In this document: positions 43,788 to 52,117 of the stretch, one piece after another
Layout of the letters: the number at the start of each line of letters is the position of its first letter
Numbering within the stretch: position 1 is the stretch's first letter
Source: Streptomyces sp. CB02400
GTDB lineage: Bacteria > Actinomycetota > Actinomycetes > Streptomycetales > Streptomycetaceae
Direction of reading: 5' to 3'
Length of the DNA stretch: 64,000 bases
Assembly: GCF_001905725.1 (NCBI RefSeq)
Contig: NZ_LIWB01000011.1
Location: 124,001 to 188,000 of the forward strand
The notes under the pieces: generated by a model
Seen by the model: only the letters and a program-made list of their open reading frames with translations
Database searches by the model: none
Told to the model about the DNA's origin: nothing
Program-made: the position numbers and the translations under genes

Positions 43788-44659
43788 GCGCGCGCCTGCG
43801 CGGCATCGCCCGAGAGACCGAGCAGATCGTGGCGGCGGGTGCCTACCGCGCACCCGGCGGCCACGAGGTGTCCGTCGCGGCGGCGATCGAGGCCGCGGCC
43901 CGCGGAACGCGGACGTACGGGCCGCAGCCGGTCCCGTTCCCGGCTTTCCGGCCGGCCGGCACCCGGTTCGAGGTCACCGGCGAGAGCAGCCTGGAGGCCG
44001 CTCGACGGCTCGCGGACGGTGTGGCCGTACTGAACTTCGCCTCCGCCCGCAACCCCGGCGGGGGATACCTCAACGGCGCCCAGGCCCAGGAGGAGGCCCT
44101 GTGCCGCGCCTCCGCGCTGTACACCTGCCTGCTGCGGGCCGCCGGCTTCTACGACCACCACCGCGCCCACCGCGACCCGTTCTACACGGACCGCGTGATC
44201 CACTCACCCGCCGTGCCGGTCTTCCGCGACGACCGCGGACGCCTCCTCGACGAGCCGTTCACGGCCGGTTTCCTCACCTCGCCCGCGCCCAACGCGGGCG
44301 TGATCCTGCGAACGGCGCCGGAGCGGGCGGACGAGGTGCCGCAGGCCCTGGTGGTACGGGCCGGACGGGTGCTGGAGACCGCGGCCGCCCACGGCTACCG
44401 GCGGCTCGTGCTGGGCGCCTGGGGCTGCGGGGTGTTCCGCAACGACCCCGCCCAGGTGGCGGCGGCGTTCCGGTCGCACCTGGAGCCGGGCGGACGCTTC
44501 GCGGGCGCCTTCGCACACGTGGTGTTCGGCATCCTGGACCGCACCCGCGACAGCGCGGTCCGCGCCGTGTTCGAGCGGACCTTCGCGGACCTGCTGCCCG
44601 GGCCGGCGGACATCAGCTCCAGCCGTACCGCTCCCGCAGCCGCTGACGCACGAGGTTGA
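43784..44659 (+). CDS. Poly(ADP-ribose) glycohydrolase-like protein (TIGR02452/DUF2263)
   Basis: 291 residues from GTG 43784. The macrodomain-like fold carries VLNFASARNPGGGYLNGAQAQEEALCRASALY, that is GGG followed by QEE, the catalytic signature of PARG enzymes. VPVFRDDRGRLL, NAGVILRTAPERADEV, LVLGAWGCGVFRNDP and FAHVVFGI complete the family pattern. It would remove ADP-ribose from proteins or nucleic acids. No ADP-ribosyltransferase gene is nearby. Its last 47 bases overlap the convergent PemK-like gene. Confidence 0.87.
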   Translation: MSARLRGIARETEQIVAAGAYRAPGGHEVSVAAAIEAAARGTRTYGPQPVPFPAFRPAGTRFEVTGESSLEAARRLADGVAVLNFASARNPGGGYLNGAQAQEEALCRASALYTCLLRAAGFYDHHRAHRDPFYTDRVIHSPAVPVFRDDRGRLLDEPFTAGFLTSPAPNAGVILRTAPERADEVPQALVVRAGRVLETAAAHGYRRLVLGAWGCGVFRNDPAQVAAAFRSHLEPGGRFAGAFAHVVFGILDRTRDSAVRAVFERTFADLLPGPADISSSRTAPAAADARG

Positions 44660-45077
44660 ACCGCATCCGGTCCAGCGCGCACGCCTCCCGGCGCATGCCC
44701 TCCTCGTGCAGCCGCAGCACCCGGTCCACGTCGACCCACGAGTCGCGGCCCGACCGGTCCCACGGCCCGCTGCCGATCGGCACCCACTCCCGGTCCCCGT
44801 CGTGCCGCCTGCTCGACAACTGCACGGCGAGGAAACTCCCGGCCGCCTCCCGGGCGACGACGAGCACCGGACGGTCCTTGCCCCGGCCGTCGTTCTCCTC
44901 ATAGGGCACCCAGGTCCAGACGATCTCCCCGGGGTCGGGGTCACCGTCGTGCGCGGGCGAGTACTCGGTACGCACCCGGCCCACCTCACGGGGCGCGGCC
45001 TCGACGGTGGCGTAAGGGCCGTGGCGGCCCGGTGCGTTCTCAGGGCTGAAGGCGGTCACAGGCGTACCGTACGGCAC
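44613..45077 (-). CDS. PemK/MazF-like protein without an adjacent antitoxin
   Basis: About 154 residues. After an N-terminal extension of about 45 residues comes the PemK-like barrel: DPGEIVWTWVPYEEND, KDRPVLVVAREAAGSFLAVQLSS, then WVPIGSGPWD and SWVDVDRVLRL, ending RFNLVRQRLRERYGW. The Arg-Pro (RPVLVV) and later Ser match conserved MazF positions, so RNA cleavage is possible but unproven. There is no antitoxin gene beside it. The start may be GTG 45077 or GTG 45059, as neither has a good ribosome site. It overlaps the PARG-like gene tail to tail by 47 bases. Confidence 0.75.
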   Translation of the reverse strand: MPYGTPVTAFSPENAPGRHGPYATVEAAPREVGRVRTEYSPAHDGDPDPGEIVWTWVPYEENDGRGKDRPVLVVAREAAGSFLAVQLSSRRHDGDREWVPIGSGPWDRSGRDSWVDVDRVLRLHEEGMRREACALDRMRFNLVRQRLRERYGWS

Positions 45078-45614
45078 CCCTCACACGGCCGACGGCCCCG
45101 GCCACCTCCCGCACCGACGCGGCTCCGCCCCCGACCGCGAGGCCGGGGACACCGGCAGCGGCTCACTGCGCGCCGACCGGTCCGCGAACGACCACCGCCC
45201 GGACCCGCAGGTGCCGGTCCCGCCGACGACCACCGCACCGCCCGCCCGCAGCCGCTGCCCGCCACGACCGGCGAAAACTTGCCCCGGCTTCGGTGAGTGC
45301 GGCTTGCGTTCGTACGGTCCGGAAGGTGTTCAGGGAGGACCGGGCCACCTCGATCCGTCCTGGCGTCCGCTCGACGAGTGCCCGCGAGGGCACCTTCCCG
45401 GCGGCCGGCGCGCGGGCGGTCTCCACGGCAACCTCCGTGGGGCGGTGGGGGACAGCCCCGGCGCGGGCGTCGGCTCGTGCCGGGTCGTGGACGACGGCCT
45501 CGGGACCGTTCGGCCGTCCGCGCGGATCGCGGGACCCGGCATCGACGGGCCCGTCGCGGGCCGTGGCCGCGTCCGGGCCCCGGCCGGAGTCGCGCCGCGT
45601 GCGCGGTCACCGGT
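45078..45614. other. Large gap without a recognised gene
   Basis: About 540 bases with several overlapping open frames on both strands, but none has a ribosome site together with a protein I can recognise. The translated frames are mixtures of Arg/Gly/Pro/Ser and conflict with each other, suggesting non-coding or decayed DNA. It may contain gene remnants. Confidence 0.45.
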
Positions 45615-46037
45615 TCAGCCCGGCTCGGGCAGCCCCGTGAGTTCCCGGCCCGTGACCATTTCGGCCTCGATCCGGACGAACACCCCGTCGTGCATCGGCA
45701 TCCACGAGCGGGGCCCGGTCCGCAGCAGGCGTTCGTGTTCGGCCGGGTCGGTCACCACGGCCGCCCGGCCCGTGACCACCACGCTCCAGCCGGACCGGCT
45801 CCCGGCGTCGAAGTCGTCGGCCTCGAAGGCGACCACGACGCCGTCGATCGCCCGGACCAGATCGGACGCGGCGGAGGTGCACAGCACCACGGAGGTGTCC
45901 GTGTCCAGGGCGAAGTTGACGGGGAGGACGGCGGGCAGCGCCTGCCGGGTGTAGACGACGCGACCGACCGGCACCTTGGCCAGCAGGCGCAGGCACTCCT
46001 GGCGGTCGAGCGACCGGAAACCATCGCTGTGGATCAT
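45615..46037 (-). CDS. Pyridoxamine 5'-phosphate oxidase-like flavin-binding protein
   Basis: 140 residues from ATG 46037. GGAGG is only about one base from the ATG, which is unusually close, and no better in-frame start is seen. The split-barrel pattern is LVGRVVYTRQALPAVLPVNFALD-like: VGRVVYTRQALPAVLPVNF, VVLCTSAASDLVRAIDG, VVAFEADDFDAGSRSGWSVVVTGRAAVV. It belongs to the PNPOx-like group that binds FMN or F420. The substrate is unknown. It is divergent from the isochorismatase gene. Confidence 0.85.
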   Translation of the reverse strand: MIHSDGFRSLDRQECLRLLAKVPVGRVVYTRQALPAVLPVNFALDTDTSVVLCTSAASDLVRAIDGVVVAFEADDFDAGSRSGWSVVVTGRAAVVTDPAEHERLLRTGPRSWMPMHDGVFVRIEAEMVTGRELTGLPEPG

Positions 46038-46227
46038 TCCTCCATCGTCGGCGGCGGACCCCCGCCGGGCTAGGGCCGGACGGCCCTGATGACTCTCGGC
46101 CCCGGCACACGAGGCCCCTGCGGGCGGACCTTCGGGGGACGGCCGTCGTACGCCTCCGCTCCCAGCCGTCACGGTCGCGCGCAAGTAAACATGTCTGACC
46201 CCCCTGTGCGGGTGGAACCCGGGGGAC

Positions 46228-46764
46228 ATGGGCAAGACCGCGCTGATCGTCATCGACATGATCAACACCTACGACCATGCGGACGCCGACCATCTGATCC
46301 CGTCCGCCGAGTCGGTCGTACCGGTCGTCTCCGCCCTGCTGGAACGGGCGCGGCGCCGGGACGTGCCGGTGATCTACGTCAACGACAACTTCGGCGAATG
46401 GCGCTCCCACCACGGTGAGCTGCTCGACAAGGCCCTGTCGGGACCGCACGCGCGCCTCGTGGAACCGCTGCTGCCGGACGACTCCTCGCTCTTCGTCGTC
46501 AAGGCACGGCACTCGGTCTTCTTCGAGACCCCCCTGGGCTATCTGCTCAACCAGCAGGGCATCGACCGGCTCGTGCTGTGCGGCCAGGTCACGGAGCAGT
46601 GCATCCTGTACTCGTCGCTCGACGCGCACATCCGCCACTTCGACGTGACCGTCCCCCGTGACGCCGTCGCCCACATCCACGCCGACCTCGCGGACGCCGC
46701 CCTGCGGATGATGGAACGCAACATGGGCGCGCGGGTGTGCGACAGCGACGAACTGTGGAACTGA
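46228..46764 (+). CDS. Isochorismatase-family cysteine hydrolase
   Basis: 178 residues with the full catalytic triad: Asp10 (VIDMIN), Lys92 (VVKARHS) and Cys125 (VTEQCILYSS). PLGYLLNQQGIDRLVLCG and the C-terminal helices match small single-domain members, which include nicotinamidases and related amidases. The reaction is not determined. It lies between two divergently placed small enzymes with no clear operon. Confidence 0.88.
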   Translation: MGKTALIVIDMINTYDHADADHLIPSAESVVPVVSALLERARRRDVPVIYVNDNFGEWRSHHGELLDKALSGPHARLVEPLLPDDSSLFVVKARHSVFFETPLGYLLNQQGIDRLVLCGQVTEQCILYSSLDAHIRHFDVTVPRDAVAHIHADLADAALRMMERNMGARVCDSDELWN

Positions 46765-46802
46765 CGCGCCGCGCCGCGGATCCGCGGGCCGACACTGGTC
46801 CC

Positions 46803-47606
46803 ATGAGCCGTACCCCCGTCCCGCCCCGCGAGGTCCGCCCCTACCTCGACGAGCTGGTCCACCGCACGCGCGCCGTCTGCGGCCCCCACCTGGTGAGCGT
46901 CCTCGCCGTCGGATCCCTCGCGCTCGGCGACTACCGGCACGGACGCAGCGACATCGACGTGACCGTCGTGGTGGACCGCTCCCTTCCCCGGCGTGCCCTG
47001 CCCGAACTGGCCGGGGCGCTGGCCCACCCCGCCCTGGCCTGCCCCGCGGCCGGACTGGAACTGGTCGTCTACCCGGCCGATTTCGCCGGCCGCCCGTCCG
47101 GCGGGGCGGGGTACCTCATGGACCTCAACACCGGACCGTCACTGCCCGAGCGGGTCAGCCACGACCCCGGGGAGGCGCCCGCGTTCTGGTACGTCCTCGA
47201 CCGTTCCGTCGCCCACCAGGCCGGCCTCCCGCTGTTCGGCGGGCCGGTACGGGACGTGATCGCCGCACCTGAGCGGGCCGACGTGCTCGCCGCGCTCCGC
47301 GCCTCCGTGCGGGAACACGCCGGGGGAGAGGGGCACACGGCCGACAACCGGGTGCTCAACGGCTGCCGCTCGGTGGTGTACTGCCGCACCGGTCACTGGT
47401 TCGCGAAGCGCGGGGCGGCCGGGATCGTCGCCGCCGCGGAGGCGGAGTTCCGGCCACTGATCACGGACGCGCTGCGCAGCTTCGAACGTCCCCGTGAGTC
47501 CGCGCTCGCGCTGCCCGGGGCGGCGGTCGGGGACTTCCTGGCCTGGGTGGCCGACCGCGTGGACGAGGCCGCCGCGGCCGAGGGCGGGCACGACGCCCCG
47601 GCCTGA
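46803..47606 (+). CDS. Nucleotidyltransferase-domain protein (aminoglycoside adenylyltransferase-like)
   Basis: 267 residues. The Pol-beta-type site is seen as LAVGSLALGDYRHGRSDIDVTVVVD, with GS and DxD metal residues. A C-terminal helical domain follows, like the DUF4111 part of AadA-type enzymes, with ADNRVLNGCRSVVYCRTGHWFAKRGAAG. It could modify an antibiotic or another nucleophile. Sequence alone does not say whether it confers resistance. It is 38 bases after the isochorismatase gene and may be co-transcribed. Confidence 0.8.
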   Translation: MSRTPVPPREVRPYLDELVHRTRAVCGPHLVSVLAVGSLALGDYRHGRSDIDVTVVVDRSLPRRALPELAGALAHPALACPAAGLELVVYPADFAGRPSGGAGYLMDLNTGPSLPERVSHDPGEAPAFWYVLDRSVAHQAGLPLFGGPVRDVIAAPERADVLAALRASVREHAGGEGHTADNRVLNGCRSVVYCRTGHWFAKRGAAGIVAAAEAEFRPLITDALRSFERPRESALALPGAAVGDFLAWVADRVDEAAAAEGGHDAPA

Positions 47607-47746
47607 CACCCGCCCGCCGTCGTCCCGGTCAACGGCTCGACAGCCGTCGGCCCCGCTGTCTAGGATCTTCGGCGCGGCATCGCGTGTCGGTCACCGGCTG
47701 GGTGAGGCATGGAGGCGCCGCGGATGCCCGTGGAGGCATTGCCATC

Positions 47747-48175
47747 GTGTCAGTCGAGTTCAACCACACCATCGTTCTCACCCGTGACCGGGAGAAGTCC
47801 GCCCATTTCCTCGCCCACGTCCTGGGCCTGGAGGTCGGGGAACCGGCCGGAATGTTCCTGCCGGTGACGACCGCCAACGGAGTCACCCTGGACTTCGCGA
47901 CCGTCGACATCGACATCCCGGCGCAGCACTACGCGTTCCTCGTCTCCGAGGACGAGTTCGACGCGATCCTCACCCGGCTCGTGGACGCCGGGATCCCCGT
48001 TCAGGCCGATCCGCACGGCAGGCACCCCCGCCGCATCAACCGCAACGACGGCGGTCGCGGCGTGTACTTCCGGGACCCGGCGGGCCACGGCCTCGAGGCC
48101 ATCACCCTCCCGTACGGCACCGACCCGGCCTCGCCGCTGAACGGCGTCACCGAGGAGGTTCCCGGAGCCGTGTAG
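47747..48175 (+). CDS. VOC-family protein, paralogue of the gene at 1191
   Basis: 142 residues from GTG 47747, with GGAGG about 11 bases upstream. The VOC unit has VEFNHTIVLTRDREKSAHFLAHVLGLEVG, VTTANGVTLDFATVDID, QHYAFLVSEDEFDAI, GGRGVYFRDPAGHGLEAIT. Shared strings with the 1191-1586 protein (NHT, GLEVG, NGVTLD, QHYAFLV, GGRG) show a common origin, but it stands alone. The substrate is unknown. Confidence 0.85.
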   Translation: MSVEFNHTIVLTRDREKSAHFLAHVLGLEVGEPAGMFLPVTTANGVTLDFATVDIDIPAQHYAFLVSEDEFDAILTRLVDAGIPVQADPHGRHPRRINRNDGGRGVYFRDPAGHGLEAITLPYGTDPASPLNGVTEEVPGAV

Positions 48176-48301
48176 CCGTATAGCCGGGCGAGGGCGGGTG
48201 TGCTTCACACGCCCGTCCTCGCCCGGTCGGTTTACGCGGCGCGCAGCGGGCTACGCGACGGACACGGGGAGTCCAGGCCGGCCACGTACCGGGAGGTGCC
48301 C

Positions 48302-48727
48302 ATGACCACGCGGATACGGGACGTGATGTCCGCGGACACCGCGTCCGTCGAGCCCATGACGACGGTGGCGCGGGCCGCGCGCCTGATGCGCGAGCAGGAC
48401 ATCGGCGATGTCCTCGTCGCGTACGACTGTGATCTGTTCGGTGTGCTCACCGACCGTGACATCGTGCTGAGGGGTGTTGCCGAGGGGCGCGATCCGGAGG
48501 CCACGACGGTCGGTTCCCTGTGTACGCGTCCGCCTCTGGTGACCCTCGATCCCGAGGACACCACCGATCACGCCGTGGAGTTGATGCGGCGGTATGCCGT
48601 TCGGCGGCTTCCGGTGGTGGAACGGGGTGGCTGTCCGGTGGGGGTGGTGAGCCTCGGGGATCTCGCCGCGACGGAGGATCCGCACTCCGCCCTGGCGGAC
48701 ATCAGTGCGGCGGCGCCCACCCACTGA
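48302..48727 (+). CDS. CBS-domain pair protein
   Basis: 141 residues with two CBS domains: DVMSADTASVEPMTTVARAARLMREQDIGDVLV ... VLTDRDIVLRGVAEG, and PPLVTLDPEDTTDHAVELMRRYAVRRLPVVERG ... GVVSLGDLA. GGAGG precedes the ATG. Stand-alone CBS proteins bind adenosine nucleotides and sense energy state. No partner is adjacent. Confidence 0.92.
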   Translation: MTTRIRDVMSADTASVEPMTTVARAARLMREQDIGDVLVAYDCDLFGVLTDRDIVLRGVAEGRDPEATTVGSLCTRPPLVTLDPEDTTDHAVELMRRYAVRRLPVVERGGCPVGVVSLGDLAATEDPHSALADISAAAPTH

Positions 48728-48821
48728 GCGCCCACCCACTGAGCGCGGATTCTTCTCGCGCCCCCGCCGCCCCTGCCCTCCCCCACTCTCGGCTTCGCTC
48801 GAGCGGGGGGACCCCATCATC

Positions 48822-48840
48822 CCGGGGGCTCTGCCCCCGG
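48822..48840. terminator. Hairpin between convergent genes
   Basis: CCGGGGGC and GCCCCCGG pair perfectly around a TCT loop, in the gap between the CBS protein and archease genes that converge here. It can serve both transcripts. Confidence 0.7.
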
Positions 48841-48897
48841 ACCCCCGCTCCTCGAACTCCCCCGGAAGGGGCACCCCCAGAGAGGCTGATTCTGCTG

Positions 48898-49353
48898 TCA
48901 CCCGTCTACCGTGAGCGCGCACGTCCAGCCGTACGGGCCCGGGTGGATCCTTAGTTCCTCCCAGGCCACGGCCGTCGGCATCCGGCCGGTGACCCGTACG
49001 TCCGTCAGCGCGGCCACCGCCAGGCGTATGTCGAGACCGTCGTCGGTCTCGTCCGCCTCCACGTCGACCGGTACCTGGCCGTACTCCTCCAGCCGGTACA
49101 GGATCTCGTCCAGCAGCGCCGCCAGCAGATCGTCGTCACTGGCCCCGGCCAGCCGGACGCGGCCGACGCCCGTCGGCCGCACCCCGGAGACGTCGGCGGA
49201 GCACTCCACCATCGCCGCCACCGCCTCCGCCAGACAGTTCTCCCGGCTCGCCGCCCACGCCTCGATCCGGAACTCGTCCTCCTGCGCCACCGCCCGGTGC
49301 CCGCTCTCGTCCGGCCGCCGCGCCTGCCCGTAGTCGCTCGTGTCACCGACCAT
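48898..49353 (-). CDS. Archease/SHS2-domain protein
   Basis: 151 residues from ATG 49353. The SHS2 fold is suggested by HRAVAQEDEFRIEAWAASRENCLAEAVAAMVECSADV, LLAALLDEILYRLEEYGQVPVDVEAD and LRIHPGPYGWTCALTVDG. Archease assists the RNA ligase RtcB in many organisms, but no rtcB gene is visible here and several actinobacteria carry the domain beside a phosphoribosyltransferase, as here. The linkage suggests a different role. Confidence 0.85.
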   Translation of the reverse strand: MVGDTSDYGQARRPDESGHRAVAQEDEFRIEAWAASRENCLAEAVAAMVECSADVSGVRPTGVGRVRLAGASDDDLLAALLDEILYRLEEYGQVPVDVEADETDDGLDIRLAVAALTDVRVTGRMPTAVAWEELRIHPGPYGWTCALTVDG

Positions 49354-49483
49354 GGAACTCGCCTGCCCGACGACCGCGCACCCATGCCGGGCACCGGGCG
49401 CTTCGAGTGCCGGAGAGCGGGGTACACGGGTGCGGACCAGGTACTTCAGGTGCCGTCTCCGGTGCGGAGGGAGTGCATCCGCC

Positions 49484-50134
49484 ATGCGGTTCCGTGATCG
49501 CCGGCAGGCCGGCCGCGAACTGGCCGCACGACTGCGGGAGAGGCAGGACGAGGGAGCCCTGCCCGACCCCGTCGTGCTGGCCCTGCCCCGCGGCGGTGCC
49601 GCCGTGGCCGTCGAGGTCGCCGGGGCACTGGACGCCCCGCTCGACGTCCTCGTCGTACGGAAGATCGGCGCCCCCTTCCACGAGGAGTTCGGCGTCGGCG
49701 CGATGGCCGGCGACGGGGTGCCGCTTCTCGACGAGGAGGCCCTGCGGCGGCTGGGCATCGACGAGGCCGACCTCGCGCCCGTCGTCGAGCGCGAGCGCAC
49801 CGAGCTGCGTCGCCGTGAACAGCGCTACCGCCAGGGCCGTCCGCCTCTCGACCTGCGCGGACGGACCGTGATCGTCGTCGACGACGGGCTGGCGACCGGC
49901 TCCACCGCCCGTGCCGCGCTGCGCGCCCTGCGGGCACAGGACCCCGGACACCTCGTGCTGGCCGTTCCGGTCGGCTCGACGGAGGGCGTCGCGCTGATGC
50001 GCTCCGAGGCCGACGAGGTGGTGTGTCTGCACGAGCCGGCCGCGTTCATGGCCGTGGGCCAGTGGTACGAGCAGTTCGACCAGTTGACCGACGACGACGT
50101 CCTGGACGCGCTGCACCAGAGGCAGCCCCGGTAG
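49484..50134 (+). CDS. Phosphoribosyltransferase (type I fold)
   Basis: 216 residues. The PRPP loop is TVIVVDDGLATGSTARAAL, preceded by VLALPRGGAAVAVEVAGAL, LDVLVVRKIGAPFHEEFGVGAMA, and DADLAP-type linker residues (RRLGIDEADLAPVVERERTEL). It matches the family often found next to erythromycin-esterase or archease genes in actinobacteria. It is divergent from archease. The substrate is unknown. Confidence 0.88.
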   Translation: MRFRDRRQAGRELAARLRERQDEGALPDPVVLALPRGGAAVAVEVAGALDAPLDVLVVRKIGAPFHEEFGVGAMAGDGVPLLDEEALRRLGIDEADLAPVVERERTELRRREQRYRQGRPPLDLRGRTVIVVDDGLATGSTARAALRALRAQDPGHLVLAVPVGSTEGVALMRSEADEVVCLHEPAAFMAVGQWYEQFDQLTDDDVLDALHQRQPR

Positions 50135-50306
50135 GGCCCGTCCGGCGGATCATCCGGGGGCGCGGGATCCGGCACGCCCGGCCGCGCCGTCGTCGCCGGT
50201 CGCCGACTCCCCACGCCCGACTGCGCTCGCGCGGGAGGGAACCCCAGCGCGTCGACGTACTCCTCCGCCTCGCGGCCGCACGCACCGGACCCCGCTCCGT
50301 CCGGCC
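50135..50306. other. Intergenic region before the duplicated gene end
   Basis: About 170 bases of high-GC DNA with no credible frame, followed by the tandem duplication described at 50307. Confidence 0.4.
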
Positions 50307-50537
50307 GCGAGACGCCGCCGGTCTTCTCCGGTCTGGTCGCCGGGCAGGTTCTGGCCGGGGCTCAGACGACCCTGTCCGCGCGTAGTGCCGCGATTTCTTC
50401 GGGGGAGCGGCCCAGTCCTGTTGCGAGGCGTCGCCGGTCTCCTCCGGCCTGGTCGTCGGGCAGGTTCCGGCCGGGGCTCAGACCACTCCGTCCGCGCGCA
50501 GTGCCGCGATCTCCTCGGGGGAGCGGCCCAGTTCCGT
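50307..50537 (-). repeat. Tandem duplication of the CoA-transferase gene 3' end
   Basis: Two copies of a 116-base unit (starting at 50307 and 50423 on the plus strand) match at about 90% of positions. Each contains the end of the minus-strand coding sequence (about 20 residues, SPEEIAALRAD) and a TGA. The inner copy's stop at 50478-50480 ends the gene, and the outer copy (stop at 50362-50364) is downstream debris. No part of a second gene remains beyond it. Confidence 0.85.
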
Positions 50538-51662
50538 CAGGATCGCCTCCGTGTGCTCGCCCACGGCCGGTACCGGGTCCATGCGGGTCGGCAGGCCCGC
50601 CAAGTCGGCGGGTGGCAGCAGTGCCTCCACGGTTCCGCCCGGTACCGCCACCTCGCGTCGGCGGTCGCGGGCGGCGAGGACCGGGTGGTCGAGGAACGCG
50701 GCGACGTCGTTGACCCCGGCGCAGGCGATGCCGATCGCCTCCAGCTCCTCGAGCAGCTCATCGGCGTCCGCGCGGGCGAAGCGTCCGGCGATGACCGCGT
50801 TCAGCTCCTCGCGGTGGGCCACCCGGTCGGAGTTGGTGGCGAAGCGCGGATCGTCGGTCAGCTCCGGCCGGCCGAGGAACTCCGCGCACAGGGCCGCCCA
50901 CTCGCGCTCGTTCTGGACGGAGAACAGCACCTCGCGTCCGTCGGCGGCGCGGTAGGTGCCGTACGGGGCGATGGTGGCGTGCTGCGTGCCCAGGCGCGGG
51001 GGCTGGGCGCCGCCGTAGCGGGTGTAGTAGGCGGGCTGGCCCATCCACTCGGCGAGCGCCTCGAACAGGGACACCTCCACCGGGTGTGCCGTGCCGGTGG
51101 TCGCGCGGGTGTACAGGGCGGTGAGCACACCGCTGTACGCGTACATCCCGGCGGCGATGTCGGCGACGGAGATCCCGGTACGGGCCGTCTCCTCCGGGGT
51201 CCCGGTCAGCGACACCAGCCCGGTCTGGCACTGCATCAGCAGGTCGTACGCCTTGCGGTCGGCCCAGGGGCCGCTCGTGCCGTACCCGGAGATCGTGCAG
51301 GGGATCAGCCGGGGGTAGCGGCGGGTCAGCTCGTCGGTGCCGAGGCCGAGGCGGTCGGCGGCGCCCGGCGCGAGGTTCTGCACGAACACGTCGGCGTCCC
51401 GGAGCAGCCCGTGCAGGATCGCCCGGCCGCGCGGATCCTTCAGGTCCAGCGTGAGGGATTCCTTGGAGCGGTTGATCCACACGAAGTAGCTGGAGTGGCC
51501 GTGCACCGTCGTGTCGTACCGGCGCGCGAAGTCCCCCTCGCCCGGCCGCTCCACCTTGATCACACGGGCACCGAGATCGGCCAGTTGCCGGGTCGCGTAG
51601 GGCGCGGCCACCGCCTGCTCCACACTGACCACCGTGACCCCGGACAAGGGGGGTTCGTGCAC
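50478..51662 (-). CDS. CaiB/BaiF-family CoA-transferase
   Basis: 394 residues from GTG 51662 with AGGAGG 7 bases upstream. The family III CoA-transferase signature is clear: VTVVSVEQAVAAPYATRQLADLGARVIKVERPGEGDFAR, SKESLTLDLKDPRGRAI, and the region with the presumed catalytic Asp (TGISVADIAAGMYAYSGVLTALYTR). Substrates range from formyl- and succinyl-CoA partners to carnitine, so the specific reaction is unknown. It is transcribed away from a small zinc-ribbon gene on the same strand. Confidence 0.92.
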   Translation of the reverse strand: MHEPPLSGVTVVSVEQAVAAPYATRQLADLGARVIKVERPGEGDFARRYDTTVHGHSSYFVWINRSKESLTLDLKDPRGRAILHGLLRDADVFVQNLAPGAADRLGLGTDELTRRYPRLIPCTISGYGTSGPWADRKAYDLLMQCQTGLVSLTGTPEETARTGISVADIAAGMYAYSGVLTALYTRATTGTAHPVEVSLFEALAEWMGQPAYYTRYGGAQPPRLGTQHATIAPYGTYRAADGREVLFSVQNEREWAALCAEFLGRPELTDDPRFATNSDRVAHREELNAVIAGRFARADADELLEELEAIGIACAGVNDVAAFLDHPVLAARDRRREVAVPGGTVEALLPPADLAGLPTRMDPVPAVGEHTEAILTELGRSPEEIAALRADGVV

Positions 51663-51743
51663 GTCCGCGCCTCCTGCCTGCTCCGGCCTCGATTAGTAAG
51701 GCCGGGGCGGGGCGGCTGTCAACGGCCGCCCCGCCCCGGCCGT

Positions 51744-51992
51744 TCACCGGCCGGCCCGGCTCCACGGAGCGTCCGCGGGCCTGCTGCGGGAGACGATGCG
51801 GGAGACGATGCGGGCGCCGCGGTCGTCGACGGCACGGACCTGGAGCGAACCGCAGCCGCAGCGGGTCCACACCGTGCTGCCCGCCGCGGTGCCGTGCCGG
51901 GAGACCACCTGGAACGGCTCGGCGTCGTCCGGCCACCCGCAGTACGGGCAGAACGTGCCGGTCGTGCCCGTGGCGCCGGTCGTGCTGGTCAT
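51744..51992 (-). CDS. Small cysteine-rich protein, possible zinc ribbon
   Basis: 82 residues from ATG 51992. Cysteines in FCPYCGWPDDAEP and TRCGCGSLQVR form two CxC/CxxC knuckles about 29 residues apart, suggesting zinc binding. A 12-base tandem repeat near 51786-51809 gives RIVSRIVSR in the C-terminus. It is unknown and possibly co-transcribed with the CoA-transferase gene (gap of 81 bases). Confidence 0.65.
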   Translation of the reverse strand: MTSTTGATGTTGTFCPYCGWPDDAEPFQVVSRHGTAAGSTVWTRCGCGSLQVRAVDDRGARIVSRIVSRSRPADAPWSRAGR

Positions 51993-52034
51993 GGTGACTC
52001 CTTGGATCCTCGATCACGTGGGTGCACTGTCGAT

Positions 52035-52044
52035 TGTCGCGACA
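52035..52044. promoter_or_regulatory. Short perfect palindrome upstream of the LysR gene
   Basis: TGTCGCGACA at 52035-52044 lies 74 bases upstream of the LysR start and about 43 bases upstream of the zinc-ribbon gene's start. It could be the LysR site for divergent control. Confidence 0.35.
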
Positions 52045-52081
52045 CAGCAAGGGTGCTTCGTCCCCTCCGTGCACGTCCAGG

Positions 52082-52109
52082 TTGACTTTGTGCACGCCAT
52101 CGTTAAGCG
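52082..52109 (+). promoter_or_regulatory. Putative LysR gene promoter
   Basis: TTGACT (52082-52087), a 16-base spacer and TAAGCG (52104-52109) predict initiation at or next to the ATG 52118. No ribosome site is seen, so a leaderless mRNA is possible. Confidence 0.4.
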
Positions 52110-52117
52110 TGGACTTC

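Noticed and set aside
45163..45640. Open frames on both strands between the PemK-like and PNPOx genes
   Set aside because: None matched a family that I recognise and they overlap each other, so I leave the gap as unassigned.
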